64,000 bases of DNA from CAYFZO01 sp965211995 (GTDB lineage: Bacteria > Pseudomonadota > Gammaproteobacteria > Poriferisulfidales > Oxydemutatoraceae). Positions 29,630 to 38,636 of this stretch are shown here, piece by piece. Location: contig OZ243040.1 in the NCBI GenBank assembly GCA_965211995.1, forward strand, positions 1,116,001 to 1,180,000, read 5' to 3'. Numbering within the stretch: position 1 is the stretch's first letter; each line of letters opens with the position of its first letter. The notes beneath the pieces are model-generated. The model did no database searches. It was not told the DNA's origin and saw only the letters and a program-made list of their open reading frames with translations. The position numbers and the translations under genes are program-made.

Positions 29630-30622
29630 TCAGCGGAAAGAGAGATGCTTGTGGGGATTGATCTGGCGGCCGCCTTTGAGCACTTCAAAGTGCAGGTGCG
29701 GGCCGGTCGAGCGCCCGGTGCCGCCGAGCAGCGCGATCACGTCGCCCTGCCTGACGGTTTGCCCCTCGGCGACGAGATTGATCTGGTTGTGGCCGTAGCG
29801 GGTGCTGTAATGGTTGCCGTGGTCAATCTCGATCATGTTGCCGTAGTGCCTGAACTCGCGCGCATACTTGATGACGCCGCTCGCGACCGCGTAAACCGGG
29901 GTGCCCTCGACGCCGGCGATATCAACCCCGGCGTGGTACTCGCGGCGCCCGCTGAACGGACTGAGGCGATACCCGAACTGAGAAGACAGCCAGCCGTTGG
30001 CGACCGGCCAGCCCAACGGCCTCATGCCCCTCGCCAATTCATCCTTGTTGATGATCTCTTTGAGCACCGACAGTTGCAACTCGCGCGCTTTGATGCGTGC
30101 ATCGAGCTCGCCGACCAAAGACGTCATGCGCAAGCCGTCAACGCTGTAGTCCGCGGCGGCGCCGCCGCCGAGGCCCGGCTCGCCCAGAAAGTTGAACTCG
30201 TCCTGATCCAGGCCGTAGAGGTCCACCAGTTGGCTGCCGAGAATATCGAGGCGCGTCAGGCGCGCTTCAAACAGCCCGATTTTCCCGGTCAGCAGCGCCA
30301 GTTCGGCGTTCCACGCGGCGCTGTCCTCGGCCAAAAGCCGGCGCTGCTCGTCGATCCGGCCCTGCCACTGCGCGCGCAGCGTCTCGCGTCCCCACTCGGC
30401 GCCGATGAAATAACCCGCCGCCATCGCCAGCACGACGCCCGCGGCGGCGGCGGCGCCGACGAACGTCCAGGTCGCACGCGGCGCGGCGAGCCGCAGATAA
30501 CGCCGTTGAAGGCGGCGGACGGCTTCGCTCAAACGCGCCGCCCGCGCCCGCGCCGCCCGTCGTATAAACTGCCGGGCTTGAGACGCCGGCCGCGCAACCG
30601 CTAATGAAAACACTCGACTCAT
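29630..30622 (-). CDS. M23-family (LytM-domain) peptidase, membrane anchored
   Basis: A peptidoglycan hydrolase-type protein. It has a basic N-terminus, a membrane segment (WTFVGAAAAAGVVLAMAAGYFIG), a coiled-coil region (RIDEQRRLLAEDSAAWNAELALL), and a C-terminal LytM domain with zinc ligands in YHAGVDIAG and the HLHFEV motif, all conserved. A gene of this kind sits between dciA and secA in Pseudomonas and relatives. The ATG at 30622 is used, but it overlaps the divergent dciA start by 19 bp, so a later start may be real. It likely acts in the periplasm on peptidoglycan or as an activator of amidases. Confidence 0.88.
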   Translation of the reverse strand: MSRVFSLAVARPASQARQFIRRAARARAARLSEAVRRLQRRYLRLAAPRATWTFVGAAAAAGVVLAMAAGYFIGAEWGRETLRAQWQGRIDEQRRLLAEDSAAWNAELALLTGKIGLFEARLTRLDILGSQLVDLYGLDQDEFNFLGEPGLGGGAAADYSVDGLRMTSLVGELDARIKARELQLSVLKEIINKDELARGMRPLGWPVANGWLSSQFGYRLSPFSGRREYHAGVDIAGVEGTPVYAVASGVIKYAREFRHYGNMIEIDHGNHYSTRYGHNQINLVAEGQTVRQGDVIALLGGTGRSTGPHLHFEVLKGGRQINPHKHLSFR

Positions 30623-30909
30623 TCGTTGACCGAGACCTGCGCCGACGCGCGCGGCTGCTCGAGCGCATGACCGCCAGCGCGCGCAGCCGCCTGCCGCGCC
30701 ACCACGCGGAGCATTGCTGGGTCGGGAACTACGCGGGAACATGTATCACCTTAATCACCGACGACGCGGTATTCGCGACGCCGATACACTACCAGCAACA
30801 GGAGATAATCAAGCAACTGAACGAGGAATTCGGGGAGGAAACCGGCTGCCGCTTCAAAAAAGCGACGGTCCGCGTCTCGCGTTTTGCAATCCCCTGCACC
30901 GGCAAATAA
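30604..30909 (+). CDS. DUF721 / DciA-family protein
   Basis: This 101-aa protein has the DUF721 pattern: a helical N-terminus (FVDRDLRRRARLLERMTASARSRLP) followed by HCWVGNYAGTCITLITDDAVFATPIHYQQQEIIKQLNEEF. In Pseudomonas the equivalent gene between lpxC and secA encodes DciA, the loader of the DnaB replicative helicase. The location here is the same, which supports that role. It is transcribed opposite to its neighbours. Confidence 0.75.
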   Translation: MKTLDSFVDRDLRRRARLLERMTASARSRLPRHHAEHCWVGNYAGTCITLITDDAVFATPIHYQQQEIIKQLNEEFGEETGCRFKKATVRVSRFAIPCTGK

Positions 30910-30959
30910 CCCCGGGAACCCGTCCGGGCTTGTGCGCCGGGCTGCGCGCACGGCCATCG

Positions 30960-31877
30960 TCAATAACGGTTCCTGGCGATCGACGCAAACACCAGAGGGG
31001 GAGCCTCTTCACCGTCTTCAAAAGTAATCTCCTCCCAGGCGGTTTCATCCTCGAGGAGTTGTCTGAGCAAGCGGTTATTCAGAAAATGCCCTGACTTGTG
31101 CCCTTCAAACGCGCCGATCAAACTGTTGCCGAGCAGGTACAGATCGCCGATCACGTCGAGAACCTTGTGCTTGACGAATTCATCTTCGTAACGCAGCCCG
31201 TCCTCGTTGAGAATGCGATGGTCGTCAACCACAATCGCGTTATTCAGGCTGCCGCCCAGAGCGAGGTTCGCGGCGAGCAGCTTTTCGTAGTCCTTCTTGA
31301 AGCCGAAAGTCCGCGCGCGGCTGACCTCCTTGATAAAGGAAGTCGTTGAGAAATCAACCGAAACGACCTGCGGGCGGTTGCGGAAAATCGGGTGGTCAAA
31401 ATCAATCGAGAAACTGACCTTGAAGCCTTTGCACGGCGCGAAACGCGCCCATTTGTCGCCGTCCGTGACTTCGACGGTTTTCCTGATGCGGGTGAACTTC
31501 TTCGCGGCATCCTGTTCTTCGATGCTCGCGGATTGCAGCAGAAACACAAACGGCCCCGCGCTGCCGTCCATGATCGGCACTTCCTCGGCGCTGACGTCAA
31601 CGTACAAGTTGTCTATGCCGAGACCCGCGACCGCCGACAGCAAATGCTCGACCGTGGAAACGCTCGCGCCGTCCTTGCCGAGCGTCGTGGACAACGTCGT
31701 GTCCACCACGTTCTCGGCCAGGGCCGGAATATCAACGGGTTCATCAAGGTCCACCCGGCGGAAAATGACGCCGGTGTCGGCCACCGCCGGCCGCAACGTG
31801 AGATACACTTTTTTTCCGGTGTGCAGTCCGACACCGGTCGCACGGATTGAATTCTTTAAAGTTCTTTGCTTGATCAA
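30960..31877 (-). CDS. lpxC: UDP-3-O-acyl-GlcNAc deacetylase
   Basis: LpxC is the zinc-dependent, committed step of lipid A synthesis. The family start IKQRTLKNSIRATGVGLHTG is present, with zinc ligands in STVEHLLSA (His78) and HKVLDVIGD, and IMDGSAGPFV. I chose the TTG at 31877: it has AGGA at a proper distance upstream and gives 305 aa, exactly the E. coli length. An ATG 18 bp upstream (31895) has poorer spacing. It sits after ftsZ as in enterics and pseudomonads. In other bacteria LpxC level is set by FtsH proteolysis; HflK/HflC are also in this window. Confidence 0.95.
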   Translation of the reverse strand: MIKQRTLKNSIRATGVGLHTGKKVYLTLRPAVADTGVIFRRVDLDEPVDIPALAENVVDTTLSTTLGKDGASVSTVEHLLSAVAGLGIDNLYVDVSAEEVPIMDGSAGPFVFLLQSASIEEQDAAKKFTRIRKTVEVTDGDKWARFAPCKGFKVSFSIDFDHPIFRNRPQVVSVDFSTTSFIKEVSRARTFGFKKDYEKLLAANLALGGSLNNAIVVDDHRILNEDGLRYEDEFVKHKVLDVIGDLYLLGNSLIGAFEGHKSGHFLNNRLLRQLLEDETAWEEITFEDGEEAPPLVFASIARNRY

Positions 31878-32056
31878 GACTTTTTCCTGAATCATCCCCG
31901 CCCGGTCCGCGCCGCCGCTGGGGGGCTTGCAGAAAATTGACTCTATCCAGGGAATTGGCGCATTCTAGCAACAATCGGCGCGCTTTGGCAAGGCATCCGG
32001 CAGCGTTTGCGCACACTCGCCGCGGCCCTGCGGCCACCGCGGAGACGGAAAAAACC

Positions 32057-32086
32057 TAAATAGGATTAAGCGGTTAGAACGTCCAA
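32057..32086 (-). promoter_or_regulatory. Weak candidate promoter for lpxC
   Basis: TTGGAC (32086–32081) and TATTTA (32062–32057), 18 bp apart, start just after the ftsZ stop, in the 209-bp ftsZ–lpxC spacer. The match is modest. Confidence 0.3.
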
Positions 32087-33301
32087 CTAGTCCACCTGAT
32101 GGCGAAGAAACGCCGGAATATCAAGGTATTTGCTGTATTCCTCATCGGGGTTTTCGCGCCCGCCGTCGCCGGCGCAATCCGGCCGACGCTTCACCGCCGG
32201 CGCGTCGTAGCCGCCGTAGTCCGGTCCTGAAGCCGGCCCCGAAGCCGACCCCGGCACCGGTGCCAACTCGGGTTGCGGCAACACCGCGACCGGCTGGTCA
32301 GTCAACGGCTCGGCGTGCGCCACGGGCCCGGCGGCGGTCGCCGGCACGCCGCCCAGCCCGGTCGCAACCAGCGTCACCCTGAGTTGGTCGCCCATGCTCT
32401 CGTCGATCACCGTCCCGATGACGACGCTGGCGTCTGCGGCCGCGAGCTCCGACATGCACGACCCGATCTCATCGAACTCCCCCATCGTCAGATCGGTGCC
32501 GGCCATGATGTTCACGAGCACGCCGCAGGCGTTGGTCAGATCCACGTCCTCGAGCAGCGGATTGTTGATCGCCGCGTGCGCCGCCTCGTAAGCGCGGTTC
32601 TCGCCGCTCGCGCTGCCGTTGCCCATCATCGCCATGCCGGTATTCGACATCACTTTCTTGACGTCGGCGAAGTCGAGATTGACCAGCCCCTCGCGGGTGA
32701 TGAGTTCGGCGATTCCCTGCACCGCGCTCAGCAGCACGTCGTCGGCTTCCTTGAACGCCTCGACCATCGGCCGATCCTTGCCGAGCACCGTGATCAATTT
32801 CTCGTTCGGGATCGTGATCAACGAATCGACGTGCTTGTTCAACTCCTCGATGCCACCGAGCGCGATCTGCATGCGCTGGTCGCGCTCGAACGGAAACGGC
32901 TTGGTCACCACCGCGACGGTCAGGCTGTTGATCTCGCTTGCGATCTCGGCGATCACCGGCGCCGCGCCGGTGCCGGTGCCGCCGCCCATGCCCGCGGCGA
33001 TGAACACCATGTCGGCGCCCTTGAGCGCCGCACAGATGTTGTCGCGCGCCTCGATCGCGGCTTCGCGCCCGACCGCCGGATCGGCGCCGGCGCCGAGACC
33101 GTGGGTGACGCTTTCGCCGAGTTGCAAGGTCACGTCGGCCTTGCTCCTGCCCAGGGCCTGGGCGTCGGTGTTGGTCGAGATGAACTCAACGCCGTCAATG
33201 CCCCTGCCGATCATGTGCTCGAGCGCGTTGCCGCCGCCGCCGCCGATGCCGATGACCTTGATCACCGCGCTCCGCGTGATGTTTTCTACGATTTTGAACA
33301 T
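32087..33301 (-). CDS. ftsZ: Cell division protein FtsZ
   Basis: The tubulin-like GTPase that forms the division ring. The GTP signature GGGTGTG is at residues 106–112, the T7 loop is NLDFADVKKVM, and the C-terminal peptide LDIPAFLRHQVD (for FtsA/ZipA binding) follows a Pro/Gly-rich linker. The ATG at 33301 has a strong AGGAGA ribosome site. It is 404 aa, normal length. It follows ftsA by 19 bp. Confidence 0.98.
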   Translation of the reverse strand: MFKIVENITRSAVIKVIGIGGGGGNALEHMIGRGIDGVEFISTNTDAQALGRSKADVTLQLGESVTHGLGAGADPAVGREAAIEARDNICAALKGADMVFIAAGMGGGTGTGAAPVIAEIASEINSLTVAVVTKPFPFERDQRMQIALGGIEELNKHVDSLITIPNEKLITVLGKDRPMVEAFKEADDVLLSAVQGIAELITREGLVNLDFADVKKVMSNTGMAMMGNGSASGENRAYEAAHAAINNPLLEDVDLTNACGVLVNIMAGTDLTMGEFDEIGSCMSELAAADASVVIGTVIDESMGDQLRVTLVATGLGGVPATAAGPVAHAEPLTDQPVAVLPQPELAPVPGSASGPASGPDYGGYDAPAVKRRPDCAGDGGRENPDEEYSKYLDIPAFLRHQVD

Positions 33302-33320
33302 AGTGATTTCTCCTGTGGTG

Positions 33321-34574
33321 TTAGAAATGTCGTTGCAGCCAGTGTTTGAGCCCGCCCCAGGCGCCGCCGCCGGAGCGGAGCCGGCGCTCCGAAGCGGCCG
33401 ACGCCTCGCCCGCAAAACGCAGCAGGCCGACGCCGGTCGCGTAAATCGGGTTGTCAACAATCTCCGCGAGGCCGGTGATGCCGCTGTGCGGCCTGCCGAC
33501 GCGCACCGACGCGCCGAACACGCTTTCGGCCAGTTCGACCGCGCCTTCGATCTTGGAACTGCCGCCGGTGAGCACGAACCCCGCGACGATCAGGTTGTCG
33601 AGCTTCTTGTCGGCGAGTTCCTCGCGCACCAGGTTGAACAATTCCTCGTAACGCGGCTGGATCACCTCCGCCAGCGAGCGCCGCCGCAGGCGCGTCGGCG
33701 GCCGCTCGGCGATGCTCGGCACCTCGATCGTTTCTTCCTCGCCCGCGAACCGCTTGAGCGCACAGCCGTATTTGAGTTTGATCTCCTCGGCGTTCTTGGT
33801 CGGCGTGCGCAGCGTCACCGCGACGTCGTTGGTGACGTGGTCGCCGGCGATCGGGATTACCGCGGTATGCGTGACCGTCCCCTTGCTGAACACCGCGATA
33901 TCGGTGGTGCCGCCGCCGACGTCGAGCAGGCACACCCCGAGTTCGCTCTCGTCGGGGTCGAGCACCGCGCGGCCCGAGGCGATCTGCTCAAGCACGATGT
34001 CGGCAATCCCGAGGTTGCAGCGCTTGACGCATTTGACGATGTTGTTGATCGGGTGCACCTCGCCGGTGACCATATGCACATTCGCGTGCAGGCGGTAGCC
34101 CGACATGCCGATCGGGTCCTTGATGCCGCCTTGTCCGTCGATCGAGAAATCCCGCGGCAGCACGTGCAGCACGCGCTGGTCGGAAGGCAGTTGCATCGCC
34201 TGCGCGGTCTCTATCGCGCGCTCGACGTCAACCTGGCTGACCTCGTTGTCCTTGATCGGCGCCATCCCCTCGCAACTGAAACTCTTGATGTGGCTGCCGG
34301 ACATGCCGATATGGACGTTGCCGATGTGGACTTCGGCCGTCAGTTCGGCCTCCTCGACCGCGCCGCGGATCGAATCCACCGTCTCCTCGATGTTGATGAC
34401 CACGCCTTTTTTGAGGCCGCTCGACGGGCACGTGCCAATCCCCAGCACTTCGAGTTCGCCGTCTGCGACGGTCCTGCCGACGATCGCGACCGTCTTGCTG
34501 GTGCCGATGTCGAGCGCCACCAACGTCCGCTCCTCGGGCTTGATCCCCATCGCTTTCATGCTGATGGCTTTCAT
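33321..34574 (-). CDS. ftsA: Cell division protein FtsA
   Basis: The actin-like protein tethering FtsZ to the membrane. The ATP-binding fold has TLVALDIGTSKTVAIVG, LDVGGGTTDIAVF and VLTGGSSKIEGAVELAE, and the amphipathic C-terminal tail is WGGLKHWLQRHF. The ATG at 34574 overlaps the ftsQ stop as ATGA and gives 417 aa, close to E. coli (420). Confidence 0.97.
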   Translation of the reverse strand: MKAISMKAMGIKPEERTLVALDIGTSKTVAIVGRTVADGELEVLGIGTCPSSGLKKGVVINIEETVDSIRGAVEEAELTAEVHIGNVHIGMSGSHIKSFSCEGMAPIKDNEVSQVDVERAIETAQAMQLPSDQRVLHVLPRDFSIDGQGGIKDPIGMSGYRLHANVHMVTGEVHPINNIVKCVKRCNLGIADIVLEQIASGRAVLDPDESELGVCLLDVGGGTTDIAVFSKGTVTHTAVIPIAGDHVTNDVAVTLRTPTKNAEEIKLKYGCALKRFAGEEETIEVPSIAERPPTRLRRRSLAEVIQPRYEELFNLVREELADKKLDNLIVAGFVLTGGSSKIEGAVELAESVFGASVRVGRPHSGITGLAEIVDNPIYATGVGLLRFAGEASAASERRLRSGGGAWGGLKHWLQRHF

Positions 34575-35338
34575 CGGCAATTCCCCCCGGCGCGGTCTTT
34601 CCACATCACCGCGAAGCCGTCGGGATAGCGCAGATCAACGCAGCGGATGCGCCCGGCCTGTGCGTGCAGCCCGCCGCGCCAGGCGTCGGCGAAGCGCTTG
34701 AACCGGCTTTCCCAATGCTCGTCGCCGACCTTGACCAGAATGCCGCCGTCGAGCAGCAGGCTCCACGGGCCGTGCCGATCCTCGCCGAGCGCCCTGATCG
34801 CCGAGTCGTCCGCGAGCAACTCGCGCGCGGTGCGGTATCTTTCGAGCGCCGTCAATTCGAGCCCCGGCGACGCGTACAAGGTCGGCAGGCCGTCGGCGTT
34901 GATCCGCGCCGGCGTGAACACCACGCCCTGCTCACTGATCAGCGCGTCCAGGCCCCACCGTGCCGCCGCGTCGTGTTCCTTGATCTCGACCCGCAGGGTC
35001 TGCGGCCACACCCGCGTCACGCGCGCGTGCCGAACCCACGGCATCGTCTCGAGCAGGCGTTTGAGAACGTACAGGTCGGTGTCGAAAAAGTGCTCGCCGA
35101 GGCCGCCCTGCACCAGCCGCTCGACTTCAAAGCGGTCGATATGAATGAATTGCCCGTGCAATTGAACGTGGCGCACCGCCGGAAACAGCAGCGGCATCCA
35201 ATGCCGGTGATATACGAACACGCTCGCGACCAGCGCCGCCAGCACCGCCGCGAACAGCAGCCGCTCAAGCGTGCGGGCCAACCGCGCGAGCGCCGACCCG
35301 ACCGCGACGCCCCCGATCTTGCCGGCGGCGCTACTCAC
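34571..35338 (-). CDS. ftsQ: Cell division protein FtsQ
   Basis: Bitopic divisome protein bridging early and late proteins. It has a membrane segment (LLFAAVLAALVASVFVY), a POTRA domain (VRHVQLHGQFIHIDRFEVERL) and a beta domain (PWVRHARVTRVWPQTLRVEIKEH). The start is GTG and overlaps the ddl stop by 8 bp; the stop overlaps ftsA by 4. It is 255 aa. Confidence 0.95.
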   Translation of the reverse strand: MSSAAGKIGGVAVGSALARLARTLERLLFAAVLAALVASVFVYHRHWMPLLFPAVRHVQLHGQFIHIDRFEVERLVQGGLGEHFFDTDLYVLKRLLETMPWVRHARVTRVWPQTLRVEIKEHDAAARWGLDALISEQGVVFTPARINADGLPTLYASPGLELTALERYRTARELLADDSAIRALGEDRHGPWSLLLDGGILVKVGDEHWESRFKRFADAWRGGLHAQAGRIRCVDLRYPDGFAVMWKDRAGGNCR

Positions 35339-36284
35339 CGTGCTCTCCGCCGCTCAGCGAAGTCGCCAGGATCTCGAGCACGGTCTGCTCGAAATCCATG
35401 CCGTCGGCGCACGCCGCTTTCGGCACCAAGCTGTGGTCGGTCATGCCGGGCACCGTGTTGACCTCGAGCAGCCAGAACCGGCCGCGGCGGTCCCGCATTA
35501 CATCGGTGCGTCCCCAGCCGGCGACGCCCAGAACGTCGGCCGCGATGTAAGACAACGCCTGCAGCCGCGCGGTCTCGCCGGGCGACAAACCGCCGGCGCA
35601 CAGATAACGAGTGCCGTTGTCTTCGTATTTGGCCTGGTAGTCGTAAAACTCATGGTCGTCGTACTCGAGTCTCACCGGCGGCAGCACGCGGTCGCGCAAA
35701 AAACCCACCGCGTACTCCTCGCCGTCTATCCAGCGCTCGGCGATCACCGGCCCCTCGTAGCGCGACGCCTCGGCCCAAGCCCGCGGCAGCCGCTCGGCGC
35801 AATCAACGCGGCTGACGCCGAGGCTCGAGCCTTCGAGCGCGGGCTTGACCGCCAGCGGCAACCCCAGCGTCTCGACCACCGCGGCGGACTCAAACCCCAC
35901 CGCAAGTTCGACGAAATCCGGCGTCGGCATCTTCATCTGCTTCCAGACGTGCTTGCTCATCAGTTTGTTCATCGCCAGCGCCGAGCCGAGCACGCCGCTG
36001 CCGGTATAGGGGACGTTCATGGCTTCGAGCGCCCCCTGCACGACGCCGTCCTCGCCGCCCCTGCCGTGCAGCGCGATGAACGCGCGGTCGCAACGGTCGC
36101 GGCCGAGGCCGGCGAGATCGGCGCCGGCGGCGAGGTCCACCGCGAACGCATCAACGCCGGCGCGCTCGAGCGCCGCCAGCACGGCGCGGCCGCCCCGCAG
36201 CGAGATCTCACGCTCCTGCGACCATCCCCCCATCAGCACCGCGACCCGCCCGAAGGCCGCCGCGTCCGCTTTGATATCCGGCAT
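35331..36284 (-). CDS. ddlB: D-alanine–D-alanine ligase
   Basis: ATP-grasp enzyme joining two D-alanines for the peptidoglycan precursor. Motifs seen are VLMGGWSQEREISLRGG, HGRGGEDGVVQG, KPALEGSSLGVS and LLEVNTVPGMTDHSLVP. The ATG at 36284 has a GAGGAAA ribosome site and overlaps the murB stop by one base (TGATG). It is 317 aa. Location between murB and ftsQ is the standard order. Confidence 0.96.
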   Translation of the reverse strand: MPDIKADAAAFGRVAVLMGGWSQEREISLRGGRAVLAALERAGVDAFAVDLAAGADLAGLGRDRCDRAFIALHGRGGEDGVVQGALEAMNVPYTGSGVLGSALAMNKLMSKHVWKQMKMPTPDFVELAVGFESAAVVETLGLPLAVKPALEGSSLGVSRVDCAERLPRAWAEASRYEGPVIAERWIDGEEYAVGFLRDRVLPPVRLEYDDHEFYDYQAKYEDNGTRYLCAGGLSPGETARLQALSYIAADVLGVAGWGRTDVMRDRRGRFWLLEVNTVPGMTDHSLVPKAACADGMDFEQTVLEILATSLSGGEHGE

Positions 36285-37186
36285 CAGGTTTCCTCCCCGA
36301 TGATCTTGACTTCGGTCTGCAATTCCACGCCGGTCTCGCGCGCGACGGTGGACTGCACGCGGCGGATCAGCGCCTCGATCTCGGCGGCGCGGGCCCGGCC
36401 CCGATTGACAATGAAGTTGGCGTGCCGGGTCGAGACCTGCGCGTCGCCGACCGCGCTCCCCTTGAGACCACATTCCTCTATGAGCCGCGCCGCGGGCGCA
36501 CGCTCCGGATTCCTGAACACCGAACCGCAACTGGGCTGCCCCAGCGGCTGCGTCCGCTTGCGCCGCTTCAGAAATTCCCTGAGGCGCGCCTGCAACTCGC
36601 CGGGGTCGGCGCCGGCCGACAATTCAAAGTGTCCGGCGACGAACCATTCCTCGCCGGGCGTCTTCACCGTGCGGTAACCGATTTCAAAGTCACCGGCCTG
36701 GCGGCGGCGCACGCTGCCGGCGCGGTCCACCGTCTCGGCCGCGACCACGCGCTCCCAAATCTCGCCGCCGCAAGCGCCGGCGTTCATCGCGAGCGCGCCG
36801 CCGACGGTGCCCGGCACGCCGACGATGAATTCCAGTCCCGCGAGGCCGTGCCCGGCGCAATAACGCGCGAGCCGCGCGCAGGTCGCGCCGGCCTGCGCGT
36901 AAACCATCGCGCCCGTGTGCGCGATCTTCTCGAAACCGGCGCGCAACGACACCACGACGCCGCGCACACCGCCGTCGCGCACCAGCAGGTTGCTGCCGAG
37001 GCCGATGCAGGTCACCGCCCTGGCGCCGACGCAGCGGCTCAGGAAGAACGCAAAGTCCTCGATCCCGCTCGGCACGTAAAAGCAATCCGAGCGCCCGCCG
37101 ACGCGCCACGAGTTCCACCCGCTCAGCGGGTGGTCGAAACGCAGGCTGCCGGATAAAGCGCCGGTGTCGCAATCAAGCCGCATCAT
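36284..37186 (-). CDS. murB: UDP-N-acetylenolpyruvoylglucosamine reductase
   Basis: FAD enzyme producing UDP-MurNAc. It has the FAD-binding motif IGLGSNLLVRDGG, GVPGTVGGALAMNAGA and the catalytic serine in CGSVFRNP, followed by LIEECGLKG, the shorter type II arrangement. It is 300 aa. Its start overlaps the murC stop by 14 bp, so the two are translationally linked. Confidence 0.96.
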   Translation of the reverse strand: MMRLDCDTGALSGSLRFDHPLSGWNSWRVGGRSDCFYVPSGIEDFAFFLSRCVGARAVTCIGLGSNLLVRDGGVRGVVVSLRAGFEKIAHTGAMVYAQAGATCARLARYCAGHGLAGLEFIVGVPGTVGGALAMNAGACGGEIWERVVAAETVDRAGSVRRRQAGDFEIGYRTVKTPGEEWFVAGHFELSAGADPGELQARLREFLKRRKRTQPLGQPSCGSVFRNPERAPAARLIEECGLKGSAVGDAQVSTRHANFIVNRGRARAAEIEALIRRVQSTVARETGVELQTEVKIIGEET

Positions 37187-38636
37187 CGCGGTGCACCCCC
37201 TGGTCCAATTGTTGATCCGTCTCCCGCAGCAGCAGCCGCGGTGCCAGCGAGCCGACCGAGCCCGCCCCCATCGTCAGCACCACGTCGCCGGCGGCGACGA
37301 CCCGCGCGAGCGCCGCCGCCGCGGCTTCCAGCGTGCCCGCGTAGGTCGGCTCGACCGCGCCGCGCCCGGCGGCCGCGCCGGCGACCGCGTCGCGCAGCCG
37401 GCGCGCGTCAACCCCGGCGACCGGCGCTTCCCCGGCCGGATACACGTCGAGCAGCACCAGGCAGTCCGCCGCGGCGAGCACCGACACGAAATCATCGAAC
37501 AACTGCCGCGTGCGGGAGTAGCGGTGCGGCTGGAAAGCGACCACCAGGCGCCGCCCCGGCCACGCTGCGCGCGCGGCTTCAAGCGTCGCGGCGATTTCGG
37601 TCGGGTGATGCGCGTAGTCGTCAACCACCAGCGCCGAACCCGCGCCGGCGCGAACCTCGCCGTGGATCTGAAACCGCCGGCCGATGCCGCCGAACTGCGC
37701 CAGCGCGGCGCGCGCCGCGTCCACGTCGGCGCCGAGTTCATGGCACACACCCAACGCCGCAAGCGCGTTCAACACGTTGTGCCGGCCCGGCAGGTTGAGT
37801 CTGAACTCCGCCGCGCTCTCGCGCCACGGCGCCGAAACCTTAAAGACGCTGGAGGTGCCTTCAAAACGCACGTCGAACGCGCGCACGTCGCTGTCTGCGC
37901 CGAAGCCGTAGGTCACGAAATTGCGCGGCACGACCAGCGCAAACTCGCGCAGCACCGGATCGTCGCGGCAGACCACCGCGGTGCCGTAAAACGGCAGGCC
38001 CGCAAGAAACTCCTGGAACGCGCGCTTGAGCCGCTCGAGGTCTCCGGCGTAGGCCGACAGATGGTCGTTGTCCACGTTGGTCACCACCGCCATCATCGGG
38101 TTAAGGTGCAAAAACGACGCATCGCTCTCGTCGGCCTCGACCACGAGATAGCGGCTTTGCCCGAGACCCGCGCCGCCGCCGAGCCGCTCGACCTTGCCGC
38201 CGACGACGTAGGTCGGGTCGAAGCCCGCTTCCGACAGCAGCGCCGCGACCAGACTGGTGGTCGTGGTTTTGCCGTGGGAGCCGGCAATCGCGATGCCGAA
38301 GCGGAACCGCATCAATTCGGCGAGCATTTCGGCGCGCTTGAGCACCGGCATGCGCCAGCGCCGGGCTTCACAAACTTCCGGGTTGTCTTCGGGGATCGCC
38401 GACGACACCACGACCACGCTGCAGTCGTGCACGTTACTCGCGCTGTGGCCGATGAAAACCGTGACGCCCAATTCGCGCAAACGCCGCACCGCGGCGTTGT
38501 CGGCGAGGTCCGAGCCCTGCACCTCGTAGCCGAGATTCGCCAGCACTTCGGCGATCCCGCTCATGCCGGCGCCGCCGATGCCGACGAAGTGAATAACGCC
38601 CACCCGCCGGGGCATATCCATGCGCTCGATCATCAT
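37173..38636 (-). CDS. murC: UDP-N-acetylmuramate–L-alanine ligase
   Basis: Mur ligase adding the first residue of the stem peptide. The N-terminal domain has VHFVGIGGAGMSGIAEVL-like VIHFVGIGGAGMSGIA, the P-loop is AGSHGKTTTTSLV, and HPTEIAATLEAAR and AFQPHRYSRT follow. The ATG at 38636 overlaps the murG stop (ATGA) and gives 487 aa. Confidence 0.97.
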   Translation of the reverse strand: MMIERMDMPRRVGVIHFVGIGGAGMSGIAEVLANLGYEVQGSDLADNAAVRRLRELGVTVFIGHSASNVHDCSVVVVSSAIPEDNPEVCEARRWRMPVLKRAEMLAELMRFRFGIAIAGSHGKTTTTSLVAALLSEAGFDPTYVVGGKVERLGGGAGLGQSRYLVVEADESDASFLHLNPMMAVVTNVDNDHLSAYAGDLERLKRAFQEFLAGLPFYGTAVVCRDDPVLREFALVVPRNFVTYGFGADSDVRAFDVRFEGTSSVFKVSAPWRESAAEFRLNLPGRHNVLNALAALGVCHELGADVDAARAALAQFGGIGRRFQIHGEVRAGAGSALVVDDYAHHPTEIAATLEAARAAWPGRRLVVAFQPHRYSRTRQLFDDFVSVLAAADCLVLLDVYPAGEAPVAGVDARRLRDAVAGAAAGRGAVEPTYAGTLEAAAAALARVVAAGDVVLTMGAGSVGSLAPRLLLRETDQQLDQGVHRDDAA

